Assembly: GCA_021397835.1 (NCBI GenBank)
Contig: JAJFZO010000113.1
Location: 1,054,001-1,118,000, forward strand
DNA length: 64,000 nt
Origin: Moringa oleifera
Lineage: Eukaryota > Streptophyta > Magnoliopsida > Brassicales > Moringaceae
Reading direction: 5' to 3'
The position numbers and the translations under genes are program-made. The stretch's first letter is position 1, and every line of letters begins with the position of its first letter. The notes under the pieces are model-generated. The model made no database searches. It saw only the letters and a program-made list of their open reading frames with translations, and had not been told where the DNA came from. Below are positions 49,170 to 60,588 of this stretch, in pieces.

Positions 49170-49992
49170 AACATTTTTAGTGGTAAGGCCATTTGCATGA
49201 GTATTATTCCTACGCTATCTTCATTTTTATGAAATTAACAAATATGTAATATATCCTTAAGAGACTTTTTATTTTTGCAAATACATTATACTGTAAGGTT
49301 ATTTTATATTTATTATTAAAAATAATTTATAAATATAAAAAATTTCATCTCATAAATTAGTTTTTGCGACTGGGAAAGTTAAAAGGCCACGTGGAGACAG
49401 CAAGAAGGGTGAACCTCTGATAACCAGTGGAGACTACACGAAGAGTGAACGAAGTGCAGGCTCTTCTTGGGGTACAATCTGCTGTACAAGGAACCCGGAA
49501 CTCCATATATGAATCAGGGACTAAACTGGTCGGAACAAAATTTTGTCTTCTGCTAATCTGTTGCAGAATCCAGGCGAGGAAGCGAAGACATGGTTGAAGT
49601 CATTGTTAGGGAGATCATTCAACAATACCCTAAGCTCTGGCCACGGTTGGTTTAGATCCCCAGATTTCGCACGGATGATGCTTATGTCTCGGAGGCCACC
49701 AACAAGGTGTTCGGACCTGACGAATAGCCTAAGTTTGCAAATTTCAGGCTCTCCGGGATGTCGTCGCTGCACAGCATGTCCAGTACTGCTTTCTCGATCA
49801 TTTGCTTTGCTATCGATATAATCTTGCTCTGCCAAATCGGACACAAGATAAAAAATCATGCTCTGGGTTTTCATTTTATCGTAAGAGAAAACAAAGTGGA
49901 TCGATCTAATATCAAACCCGAACCAGAGAGTTTCTTGCGTAGCTGGTCTCACCGTCTCTTTTGTTCATATGATTGACTTGCATTGCTGTCAT
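49170..49992 (-). pseudogene. SABATH methyltransferase pseudogene, copy 1 (with exon 1)
   Basis: SABATH enzymes methylate carboxyl or N groups of small molecules such as salicylate, jasmonate and xanthines, using SAM. Exon 1 (49992-49918) reads [20 protein letters not shown] and NSLVR, with the family's M-N-x-G-D-G-E-x-S-Y-A-x-N-S motif. Exon 2 starts at 49828 after an 89-bp GT..AG intron: [19 protein letters not shown], then [12 protein letters not shown] (SAM motif I; the usual Gly-Cys is Gly-Tyr), [31 protein letters not shown] and [14 protein letters not shown] one-base deletion after 'ctccgaga' (near 49686) and another shift with a stop near 49525 break the frame. The gene ends abruptly after the HWLSEV block at about 49378, lacking the C-terminal half. 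A TATA box is preserved upstream. The segment 49170-49378 downstream is shared with copy 2. Confidence 0.85.
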
Positions 49993-50083
49993 GCTCGGCT
50001 CTATCTGCCTACCTCTCTGTTTCTCTGTAGGACAAATCCAAAACCAGGATGAAGAATTGGGAGAAAGAGAGAGTTAGCCTCAC

Positions 50084-50092
50084 TATATATAG
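50084..50092 (-). promoter_or_regulatory. TATA box of the SABATH pseudogene
   Basis: On the minus strand 'ctatatatag' lies about 95 bases upstream of the exon 1 ATG, a normal distance for a plant TATA box plus short leader. Confidence 0.45.
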
Positions 50093-50099
50093 ACGACCA

Positions 50100-51480
50100 G
50101 GCGAAGTTAAAATTACAATCAATAGTTTACTGTGCACAATTACTTAAAATACAATCAATATAATATTTATTAATATAAATCAAGATGTGTATACATTTTA
50201 TAAATATATTTAAAATGGTAAACAATTCACTCATAAACGCATATAAAATAAAATAGATAAATTTACTGACAATATTAATGTATTATTTTAATCAAACAAG
50301 ATATGATGTTATCAATACCTCAAGAAAATTATATAAACAATTATTGTTTTGAATTTGAAAATGATAATGGTGACCATGTGCACTATTTTGCAATTAAAAA
50401 TATCAATAATTGATATATGATTTTGTCTCCATTGCATGACTCTGCATTACTTGATGTACATTGACTACACACAGGAAGAGACATTGGCCAATTGAGAGAA
50501 AAAGGAAAGCCAGACAAAGTCTATGCTCCAGGGACGTACACAAATTCCAATTGGTTTCTCGCAGGGGTATTTATGGAATTCCGTATCTTCTTGTTGTTCT
50601 TGCTTAAGGTACGCTTCTCTTCCACCGCTTTAATTGGCCAATGTCTCTTCGTTTTTGTAAACATATAAAAACATTATTATAAAAATAACATTTACAATAT
50701 GATGTCGTAATATATAAATTTTAATTACAAGATTTTATCAATTTCTGTCATTATCATTTAAAAAAATTATCACAATTCAAATTAACAAAAAAATTCAATT
50801 AAACAGCGACGGCAATCCATGAAACCAAACGGGCTGCGGTGCAGTACTGTTACTGTGCACGCACAATGGATGATAATCATAATTGTCTTTGTTTATTCCA
50901 CGTGTCGGAATGATATAATAAAAAATTTGATCGTAATCACTACTTACGTATGTCAACAAAAAAAATAATTAAAAAAATATGTTAATATTTCAGTGTTGAT
51001 TTTGTGATAAGTTAATTAAATAATTAATTAAAAAACTAATTGAACATAAAGTTAAATTATTAAAAATACATTAAAAAATCATTTTAAAATAAATTAAAAG
51101 TTATAATTCAACATAAGAATTTTCAAAATTACTATTGCATGAAACCTTAAAAGGAAAAGAAGTATACTTGTAATTTGATATTTTATTTTTAATTAAAATT
51201 TTGTATTGTATTGATTATAATATAAAAATAATTTTTATAATTTTTTAAATATTTTTTTGAAAAAATAAATACATTTTATTAAAAAATAATAATTATATTA
51301 TATTGTTTATATTATAACTTAATTCATTATATAATTATCTTCATCAATCAAAAATAAACAAATCATTCATCAATTAATCCAAAAAAAAAAAAGAGCTTGA
51401 AGAGGAAATGAAATAAACATAAAAATTTATAAATAAAATTAATGCAAAATAAATGTGATATCTTTTTAATAAATTAAATT
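50100..51480. other. AT-rich spacer between the SABATH copies
   Basis: No gene recognised. 50460-50640 is less AT-rich and contains no family motif I can name. Confidence 0.45.
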
Positions 51481-51482
51481 AA

Positions 51483-52133
51483 AACATCTTCAGTGGTAAG
51501 ACCATTAGCATGAGTCTTATTCCTACACTATCATACATTATACTGTTAAGTTATTTTATCTTTATCATTAAAAATAAATAAATAATTTATAAATATAAAA
51601 AATTTCATCACATAAATTAGTTTTTGAGATTGGGAAAGTTAAAAAGCCACGTGGAGACTGAAAGTAAGGTATGACCTCTGATAGCCAGTGGAGACTAGAA
51701 GAAGAGTGAATGAACTGCGGGCTTCTCTTCGGGGACAGTCTGCTGTAGAAGGAACCCGGCAACTCCAAATCTGAAGTAGGGACTGAACTGGCCGAAACTT
51801 TTCTCTTCCGTTAATCTGTTGTAGAATCCAGGCGAGGAAGCAAAGACATTATTGAAGTCATTGTTAGGGAGATCGTTCAACGATACCCTGAGCTTCGACG
51901 ACGGCCGGTTTAGATTCTTGGATTTCACACGAATGATCCTTATGATCTCGGAGCCCACCAACAAGGTGTTCGGACCTGACGAACAGCCTCCGTCTGCAAT
52001 TTCCAGGCTCTTCAGGATGTCATCGCTGAACGGCATTTCCAGTACCGCTTTCTCGATCACCGGCTTCGTTATTGATATAATCTTGCTCTGCCAAATCGGA
52101 CACAAGAGTATGTATGCTCTGGGTTTTCATTTT
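51483..52133 (-). pseudogene. SABATH methyltransferase pseudogene, copy 2 (exon 2 only)
   Basis: Exon 2 begins at 52087 and reads SKIISITKPVIEKAVLEMPF, then [20 protein letters not shown] (SAM motif I intact) and [14 protein letters not shown] one-base insertion in the 'gttgccggg' stretch (near 51750) shifts the frame, after which [16 protein letters not shown] and [13 protein letters not shown] continue on the second frame. It stops at the same point as copy 1 (about 51645), followed by the same non-coding tail. Similarity to copy 1 ends at about 52133 inside the intron, so exon 1 is absent. Confidence 0.85.
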
Positions 52134-52695
52134 AATTAATAAATTATTATGTTTATTTGAATGAAAAAATGATACATGTGTTATGCATGTTTTCACAATA
52201 TGACCGTTGATGAACTATTTAAACGATAAGGTTCACGCCTCCTGCACTCTTTTTTCTCCTCTGCTTTTTTCTTTTCCTTTCTCTCTCGCAAAACCTCCTC
52301 TTCCTTGAGGAAGTAGATCGAATGAAAAAGAAGAAACAGAGAAACCAGGGATGATCTCAAACTGGACTGTGCGAAAATGAGGGCATGGCATACGACCGGA
52401 ATGCAATTTCCGTGGGTCTCTTCTGCAAGCATTCTCTTCATGCAAGTGGTCGGGATGTTTCTTATAGTATGACTGAAGAGCGATCTCAGGAACTACGAAT
52501 GCAACATGAAAGTGTCTTGTGCTGGCGGAGGCTTGATGGTTTATCTTGGAAACAAGGTACGTTTTAATTTCTCAAAGTTGAAGAGTGGAGTTATGATGAT
52601 GTAAGAAAAAGTGGTCATCTCATCTTCTTGGGTTTTTCAGGGTTCAATTTCAGCTACCGTGTCTTTGCACTAACAAGCTTTTGCTTCATCTGCAG

Positions 52696-55680
52696 TCATT
52701 TGATCTCTGGGCAGAAGGAGGGAGATGAACTACGAAGAAACTCAGATGTTTTGGAGATCCTAAGGAAGACAAGATTTCCAAGGGTCCATGGCCTGGGAGA
52801 TGAGAACTCTCCTCAAACAATTCTCAATCAGGATTAAAGCCCTTACTCTCACTTTTTTTCTGTCCATACTTATTAATATCTACAGCTTTGTTAAATTCTG
52901 TCATATTTGTCCTCGTCCAGTAGAATTATTTGGCTTGTTGACTTGAATTACTAGATTGCGTTGTCTTACTGCTCTGCAAAGGCTCTTGTTGAGATGCCAA
53001 TCGGAGAGTATTGTTAGAGAATAATTCGAAATGTTTATTTGTTTGTGATGTTCTTTTTAAAGTTTCAGAATCCCTTGTTTTCAATCTGCTTTTAAACATG
53101 CTCAATCTAAAACTCAGATGGTTTTTAATGGTTTTTACTTTCAGCTACGGATAGAGCGGGTATGTGTTTGAGGTATGGAATGAAGGGAAGATATATTTTC
53201 CTCCCACCTATAAGTATTTAAATATTCAGACAGATATGCAGGTGATGATAGACATCCAAAGGAGCAGCGAAGAATGCCTGCATGGTATACATTCTCTAAT
53301 GAAATATCTCTTACAATGAAATTATATTAGCCTTGTATTACATGATTGTCAGCATGCCAAATATTATGGACGATATTGTCTGTTCAATTCTAGTAAAGTT
53401 AGTCTCTGATTGTGCCCTTTCCATCCACGTGTGATCCTACACTATGGTATAGGTGAGGCCTAAATCAACTATCTTATGTTTGTGTTTGCTGTCTGTGTTT
53501 TCCTCACTAATTTTTCACAACCATCTAGTATTTTGGATGTTTTTGCTAGTTGAAAAATTTCTGACCATATGATTACTGGATACCATGCATTATTTTGAAA
53601 TTTACTCTACTAACAATGGATGCTTATGTTACTGGTTGATCTTGTGTCTGCAGGAGTTCAATTTGATAAGGAGTTTATTGTATGCTCCTTAGACTTGCTC
53701 TCGGGGCTTGTAGAAGGGCTTGGCAGTGTGATTGAGAGTTTTGTATTTACTTTTGTCAAATATCTTGGAAATATATTTGCGTATCTATGTGGCTTTTATT
53801 TCTTGTATTTGATGATGTCAATCGTGAGTGCTTCTATTTGTCATTTGAACTGCATTTGTCTTTTGAAGTATTTGATATAATTTAACTGCTCATGACCTTA
53901 TTGAGTTAAGATGTTCTTTGCTTTATTTTTCAGTTTCTGAGCGATCAAATTGGCTGAATTGACTGGTATAACATCCTATTGTGGAACTTCAGAATTCAAG
54001 AGTGCAATCCTTGTTCATATTCCAAAGCAATAATGCCCAATTTTCCTGGAATTGAAGCAGACTGTTTTACCTAAATTAGCATGTGTCATAGATGCAAGAA
54101 AGAAACTTACATACTTTATATTCTGTTTGAACTTGTAGGTTTGGTGCTTAAGTTTGTGTTGGTAAAAATTATAGTTGTACCCTCTGCAGGGCATACCTCT
54201 AGCTTTTGTCAAGCACTTATAATGGATCTACACCCAACAACGCTATTCTCAAAGATCATACAGAAAAGTAATGGCATGTCACATTGAAAGAAGGTGAGCA
54301 GGGTGTGTTTCTTACAAGTGGTTGGCAATGCTTTGCAAGTGAAAACTCTTTAGAACTTGGGGACTTTTGTGTTTTCAATTATGATGGAAATTCCCATTTT
54401 GATGTGACTATTTTTGGTATACATGGATGTAAGCAGGAAGCAACTTCTTTTACAAGCACTTTGACCACCCTGGTGAAGGAGGAACAAAAGATCGAACCAG
54501 AAGAGGCTTCAAATAAGTCCAATCATGCCCGCAAGCAAACGTACTCAGAAACAATCCTCAGAAGAGTACAAAGATGCGGTTCATTAACAAATTCTATTAT
54601 TGAGCATGTTGCAAGCTTTCCTCTAAGTGGTTCTATGCTTATAGCTCCATCTGGAGCAAAGGAAGTCAGATAAAGAAGAACTGGAGAGATAATCTTGGAA
54701 AACGCAAACCATTAACTGCACATGCTGCATCATTGAAGCCAAAGTTTGTTACAACCATGACTCGGTCTTCAAAATATGGTTTGTTGAGTTGCTTGTGTTC
54801 CATTTGTGCATTATGTTTACTTTTGTTGCCTTATGTTTTCTTCATTAATGGAGATATATATAAAAAAAAGGAAACTTTTAACAACTTGATAAAGTTTTGT
54901 GAGGAGGAAATACTGATTGAAACTGGCATGAGAGGAGCTTCTTGTATGGGTGTGGTAGAGCAGACCTTGTTTTAGTTTTTATGAAAAAGTTTTAGGTTAT
55001 CCATTTCAACTGATCAGTGATCAATAATTCAGCTAAGAGTTCTAGCAATCAATTGTATGATGTATTAGAAAGGAAATGTTCTGTCTTATGTCAATGTTTT
55101 AATAGGAAGACTTGGATAGTAAATTGTATAGAGTTAATATGATGGAAAGCAGATTGGTATGAAGGAGGAAGGTGACATGTCGATGTCGTTATTGTCCATG
55201 GAAAGCTCGGTAGTTTTGTCTTTATTTCAAATGTTACTGTGTTGTTAGAAGAATGAGAGAATTTGATCCAGGGATGGCCTGTTATAGCCTTTCCATGCTT
55301 GGAATGGGTTCACGCTCTAGGATTAGAGCTCATAGGGAGGATATCATCAGATACGCTACAGTGTGATTCAAAAGAGCTGCTGCCTGGGCTTAAATTTTTT
55401 TTCCAATCAATCTGTTGCTTCTTCCTGGTCTTGTAGTTTACCCATTATTAAAAACTGTGAAATGATTGATGGATAAGTTGCATTGGGGACTGTGTATGTT
55501 GCTTTACCCATTATCAAATGTTAGTTGCTCTGTACTTTTGGTATTCTTGCAAGAGCATACATCTCATAGTGGTGTTTCTCTTGGCAGCATATTCCAAAAT
55601 CTCTGGTGAGTTTGATTGGCATGAATTTGAAGCCAGACACAATGATGTGTGATCTGGATGGAAAGAAGTGGCCTGTGAAG
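52696..55680 (+). pseudogene. REM/B3 domain transcription-factor pseudogene (two B3 domains)
   Basis: B3 domains bind DNA; two-domain REM proteins related to VRN1 act in reproductive development. Three pieces remain in order. Piece a (52696-52837) reads DVLEILRKTRFPRVHGLGDE, the start of a B3 domain (K-T-x-F-F-K-V..L-G-D). Piece b (54190-54778) follows an acceptor 'ctgcag' and reads IPLAFVKHL, NNAILKDHTEK*WHVTL, VFLTSGWQCFASENSLELGD and FCVFNYDGNSHFDVTIFGIH, completing B3 domain 1. It then has a linker and LKPKFVTTMTRSSKY, which opens B3 domain 2. Piece c (55588-55680) reads HIPKSLVSLIGMNLKPDTMM and CDLDGKKWPVK. Defects are one extra base after KHL (near 54220), a TAA in place of the Ser codon of G-K-S-W (near 54269) and a frame change near 54660. 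No transcript support can be judged, so a live gene using other frames is not excluded but is unlikely. Confidence 0.75.
53487..53875 (+). pseudogene. TRN1: Transportin-1 exon A, copy 1, inside the B3 pseudogene
   Basis: Exon A (53654 to about 53744) reads [20 protein letters not shown] and [10 protein letters not shown] with a proper 'tctgcag' acceptor. This is a HEAT-repeat segment of transportin-1/karyopherin beta-2, the import receptor for M9-type nuclear signals. Flanking intron DNA on both sides matches the downstream repeat units until about 53875. It is the best preserved copy (no stop in frame). It lies between pieces a and b of the B3 pseudogene, about 2.8 kb before the next exon B. 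The donor is altered from 'ttggta' to 'tttgta'. Confidence 0.85.
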
Positions 55681-56257
55681 GTTAGTTTCTGAAATACAGT
55701 CATATTTTTTTCTCACCCTGGCTGGATTGAATTTTGGAACCATCAAGAATTGGTGGGAAATGACCATTGCTAGGTTGAGTTTGTTCTTATTAGAAGACGC
55801 AGGAGCAAAGAAATACAGGTGAAAGCAACCCCAATAATCATCATGTAATTAGATCCATTCCTTTTGTCCTTGATTATTACTACAATAATCATCATGTAAT
55901 CCAATCTTGTCTTTTTTTTAAGGATTCCCTCAACCTCTTCACACTCTTTTTGCATCCATAGTAGCAGCAGCAGGAGGAGCAAGCAAGACTGCATTCCTAC
56001 ATTACCTAATTTCTTGTCTCTCTACACATGGTAATATTTTTCAAATCTCAAGCAACCATAGTTAGATTCCTATGCCAATATATGTAATCAGATTTATTCC
56101 TATATGGTACAAGTACAACCCATTTACCTGTTTGATCTGTCAGTAATTGAATTAACCAAGTACTAATTTGAATTTGGGTACACATGATTCTTCTGATAAA
56201 TGCCATTAGATTACTCAATTAATTTAATTAATTACTTGTTAAAGTCCTGGATTAACC

Positions 56258-56276
56258 GGGGGTGGGGGGGGTGGGG
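56258..56276 (+). other. G-run tract with quadruplex potential
   Basis: The plus strand reads five G, T, eight G, T, four G. This fits a G-quadruplex pattern with single-base loops, in otherwise AT-rich surroundings just before the transportin array. Confidence 0.6.
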
Positions 56277-56426
56277 AATGTCATAACATGATCATATTAG
56301 GTGTGACTGACTTATCCTAATGGGGTGGACAAAAACACGTCATCAATTATAGATATAATCCATTTAATAAGCAATGCGATTAGCTGTTTATTAAGAAATT
56401 AATGTTGGTTGTTTGTATTGTTGCAA

Positions 56427-57465
56427 GCTTCATAAAGCACATTGAGGGATCCACTTCTGCAGTGCTGTATTGATGATGCTTATGATGTCCGACAGTGTGT
56501 CTTGCAGTTCTTGGGGATCTCGTTATTTCTAAGATTTGGTATCTGTGTTTTCCTCACTGATTTGTTCATGACTATCTAATGTTTTGAATGTTTTTGCTTG
56601 TTAAAAAATTTATGACCATATGATTAGCGGATAACATGTACTATTTTCAACTTTCCACTGCTAACAATGAATGCTTATGTTACAGGTTAATCCTATGTTT
56701 GCGGGAGTATAATTTGATAAGGAGTTTATTGTATGCTTCTTAGACTTGCTCTTTGGGCTTGTAGAAAGGCTTGACAGTCTGATTGAGAGTTGGGTATTTA
56801 CCTTTGTCAGATATCTTGGAAATATATTTGCATATCTATCTGGCTTTTATTTCTTGTATTTGATGATGTCAAGCATTAGTGCTTTTGTTTCTCATTGGAA
56901 CTGCATTTTATTTTGGGTCCTCTGAAGTAATAAACGTTAACAAAATTAATTGCTACTTTTTCTTACTTTAATATTGTACTGAACAAATCTTGTTGGTAGT
57001 TCCAATCACTAGTCTTTATATTGTGGTAACACTAACTGTCAAACGTGAAAAAAATTGTGCTTAATGCCAGTGATATTAGTTTTCTTTAATAAGGTTCCAT
57101 TTAGAGGCAGCAACTCAATTAAGCTCATTCTTTTAAAGTGTTTTTGCTGCTAGGCCAGAACACTAGTAACCATCACACTTACGATTTTGTTAGTGGATTT
57201 ATGCTATATCTTTAGTAAGCCATTTATGTAGAAGTCTTTGATGATATAAAAAGAATTGGTTTTTTGATGATTTAAAGGCTGTTAATGTGTTTGGTATTTA
57301 GGCTGTTTGCTAAAGATGCATTATAGTGCCCGTAGCTCCCTGCAGTCACAGGGGGATTGTTCTCAGTGTTAACATGTAGCCTCACATTTCAAGAAGACTA
57401 CTAGATAGGCTGATTAAATTTAAAGACATTTTTGTCCAATTTGTTGATTTAAACCTTTGTTGTAG
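56427..57465 (+). pseudogene. TRN1: Transportin array unit 1 (exon B copy 1, exon A copy 2)
   Basis: Exon B: the acceptor is 'tgcaa' instead of 'tgcag' and the third codon of the motif is TAA (CAG expected). Exon A (56705) has TAA in place of the Gln codon of GVQF and a Trp at its last codon. The upstream intron of this first unit matches the other units only from about 56405. Confidence 0.82.
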
Positions 57466-58498
57466 GCTTCACACGGCACACTGAGGGATCCTCTTCTGCA
57501 GTGCTATATTGATGATGCTTGTGATGTCCAGCAAAGTGCTCTTGCACTTCTTAGGGACCTTTTTATTTCTAAGATTTGCTATCTGTGTTTCCTCACTAAT
57601 TTGTTTAGTACCATCTAATATTTTTAATGCTTTTACTTGTTGAAATTTTTTTGACCATATGATTAGCAGATAGCATGTATTATTTTCAACTGCCCACTTC
57701 TAACAATGGAAGCTTATGTTGCAAGTTGATCTTATGTTTGCAGAAGCACAATTTAATAAGAAGTTTATTGTATGCAGCTTAGACTTGGTCTCAGGGCGTG
57801 TAGAAAGGCTTGGCACTTTGATGGAGAGTTTGGTATTTACCTTTGTCAAATATTTTAGAAATATATTTGTGTATCTATCTGGCTTTTATTTCTTGTATTT
57901 GATTATTTCAAGCCTGAGTGCTTTTATTTATCATTGGAACTGCATTTAATTTTGGGTCCTTTGAAGTAATAAACGTCAATAAAATTAATTGTTACTTTTT
58001 CTTATTTTAATATTATACAAAATAAATCTTGTTGGTAGTGCCAATCACTAGTCTTTACATTGTGGTAGCACTAACTGCCAAACAGGAAAAAAATTGTCCT
58101 TAATATCCAGTGATAGTAGTTTTCTTAAATGTGGTTTTATCTTGAGGAGGTAATTCAATTAAGCTCATTCTTTTAACGTGTTCTTGCTGTTGGGCTAGAA
58201 CTCTAGAGACCGTCAAACTTACGATTTCGCTTGTGGATTTTATGTTGCATCTTTAGTAAGCCATTTATGTAGAAGTCTTTGATGATCTAAAAACAATTTG
58301 TTTCTTGTTGATGTTAAGGCTGTTAATGGATTTGGTATTTAGGCTGTTTGCTGAAGGTGTGTTATTGTGCCTCTAGCTCCCTGTAGTCTCGGGGGGATTA
58401 TTCTCAGCATATAACCTCACATTTTGGGAAAATTGCTAGATAAGCTGATTGAATTTAAAGAGATTTGTCATATTTGTTGATTTAAACCTTTGTTGCAG
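57466..58498 (+). pseudogene. TRN1: Transportin array unit 2 (exon B copy 2, exon A copy 3)
   Basis: Both exons are open in the transportin frame: exon B reads ASHGTLRDPLLQCYIDDA, and exon A (57744) reads [20 protein letters not shown]. Exon B lacks its donor because of the array junction. Confidence 0.82.
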
Positions 58499-59541
58499 GC
58501 TTCACAGAGCACATTGAGGGATCCATTTCTGTAGTATTGTATTAATGATGCTTTCGATGTCTGGAAAAGTGCTCTTGCACTTCTTGGGGATCCTGTTATT
58601 TCTAAGATTTACTATCTGTGTTTTCTTTACTAATTTGTTGATAATCATATAATAAATAGAATATTTTTGCTTGTTGAAAAATTTTTGACCATATGATTAG
58701 CGGATAACATGTATTATTTTAAAATTCTCATACTAATAGTGGATGCTTATGTTACAGATTGATCTTGTGTTTGTATGAGTACAATTGGATAAGGAATTTA
58801 CTGTATGCTTCTTAGACTTGCTCTCAGGGCTTGTAAAAGGGCTTGGTAGTATGGCAGAGAGTTTGGTATTTACCTTTGTCAAATATCTTTGAAATATATT
58901 TGTGTATCTATTTGGCATTTATTTCTCGTATTTGATGATGTTAAGCTTGAGTGCTTCTATTTGTCATTGGAACTTCATTTGATTTTGGGTCTTGTGAAGT
59001 AACAAACGTCAACAAAATTAATTACTACTTTTTCATACTTTAATATTGCACATAATAAATTTTGTTGCTAATGCTAATCAGTGGTATTTGTACTGTGGCA
59101 ACATTAACTGCCAAACATGAAAAAAAATTATGCTTAATGTCTAGTGATAGTAGTTTTCTTCAATGAGGTTCTATCTGGAGGCAACAACTCAATTAAGCTC
59201 ATTCTTTTAACATGTATGTGTTGCTGGGCCATAAGTCTAGTAATCATAAGACTTACGATTCTGCCACAGTGGATTTTATGCTGTATCTTTAGCAAGCCAT
59301 TTATATAAAAATCTTTGGTGATCTAGAAAGAATTAGTTTTTGGTTAATTTGAAGGTTGTTAATGGGTTTGGTATCTAGGCTGTTTGCTGAAGGTGCATAT
59401 TTGTGCCTGTAGCTCCTTGTTGTCTTGGGGGGATTGTTCTCAGTGTTAATGTATAGTGTCACGTTTTGGGAAGACTGCTAGATAGGTTGATTGAATTTAA
59501 AGATATTCTATCTTGTTTGTTTATTTGAACATTTGTTGTAG
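58499..59541 (+). pseudogene. TRN1: Transportin array unit 3 (exon B copy 3, exon A copy 4)
   Basis: Exon B has a good 'tgcag' acceptor but a TAG at the LLQ position. The exon A acceptor at 58777 is mutated ('tgtat'), while its frame is open. Confidence 0.82.
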
Positions 59542-60588
59542 AATTCATAGAGCACATTGAGGGATCTACTTCTGCAGTGCTGTATTGATGATGCTTTTGA
59601 TGTCCAGCAAAGTGCTTTTGCATTTCTCGAGGACCTTCTTATTTCTACAATTTGTTATCTGTGTTTTCCTCACTAATTTGTTCTTAACTATCTAATATTT
59701 TGACGATTTTTTGCTTATTGAAATTTTTTTGACGATATGATTAGCGGATGTCATGTATTATTTTGAACGTCCTACTACTGACAATGGATGCTTATGTTAC
59801 AGGTTGATCTTGTGTTTGCAGGAGTACAATTTGGTAAGAAGTTTACTATATGCTCCTTAGACTTCCTCGTAGGGCTTGTAGAAGGGCTTGGTAGTGTGAT
59901 TGAGAGTTTGGTATTTTCATTTTTCAAATATCTTTGAAATATATGTGTATCTATGTGGCTTTTATTTCTTGTATTTACTGATGTCAATTGTGAGTGATTC
60001 TGTTTGTCCTTGGAATTGCATTTGATTTTTGGTGCTCTGAAGTGATAAACATCAACAAAATTAATTCCTACTTTTTCTTACTTTATTATTACACAAAATA
60101 AATCTTGTTACTAGTGGCAATCACTAGTCTTTATATTGTGGTAGCACTAAGTGCCAAATATGAAAAAAAAAAAAATTGTGCTTAATGTCCAGTGATAGTA
60201 GTTTTATTCAATGAGGTTTTATTTGAAGGCAGTAACTCAATTAAGCTCATTCTTTTTACGTGTTTCTGCTGTTGGGCCAGAACTTTTATAACCATCAAAC
60301 TTGCGATTTTGTCATTGGATTTTATGCTGTATCTTTAGCAAACCATTTTTGTAGGAGTGTTTAGTGATCCGAAAAAGAATTGGTTTTTGGTTGATCTGAA
60401 GGTTATTAATGGGTTTGGTATCTAGGCTATTTGCTGAAGGTATATTACTCTACCTATAGCTCCTCGTAGTCTGGGGGTGATTGTTCTCAGTGTTAGCATA
60501 TAGCCTCACATTTCAGGAAGACTGCTAGATAAGCTAATTGAATTTAAAGACATTCTGTCCTATTTGGTGATTTAAACCTTTGTTGCGG
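59542..60588 (+). pseudogene. TRN1: Transportin array unit 4 (exon B copy 4, exon A copy 5)
   Basis: Exon B begins AATTCATAG, with a stop at the third codon. Exon A (59822) has a proper 'tgcag' acceptor and donor; its Leu-Ser-Gly has become Leu-Val-Gly with no stop seen at that point. Confidence 0.8.

Noticed and set aside
49386..49393. CCACGTGG palindrome as a promoter G-box of the SABATH pseudogene
   Set aside because: It lies downstream of the minus-strand gene, in the tail shared with copy 2, not in a promoter.
53620..53880. 86-codon open frame that looks like a small membrane protein, with relatives at 57716 and elsewhere
   Set aside because: Only its first half is coding (transportin exon A). 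The hydrophobic second half is translated intron DNA shared by all array units.
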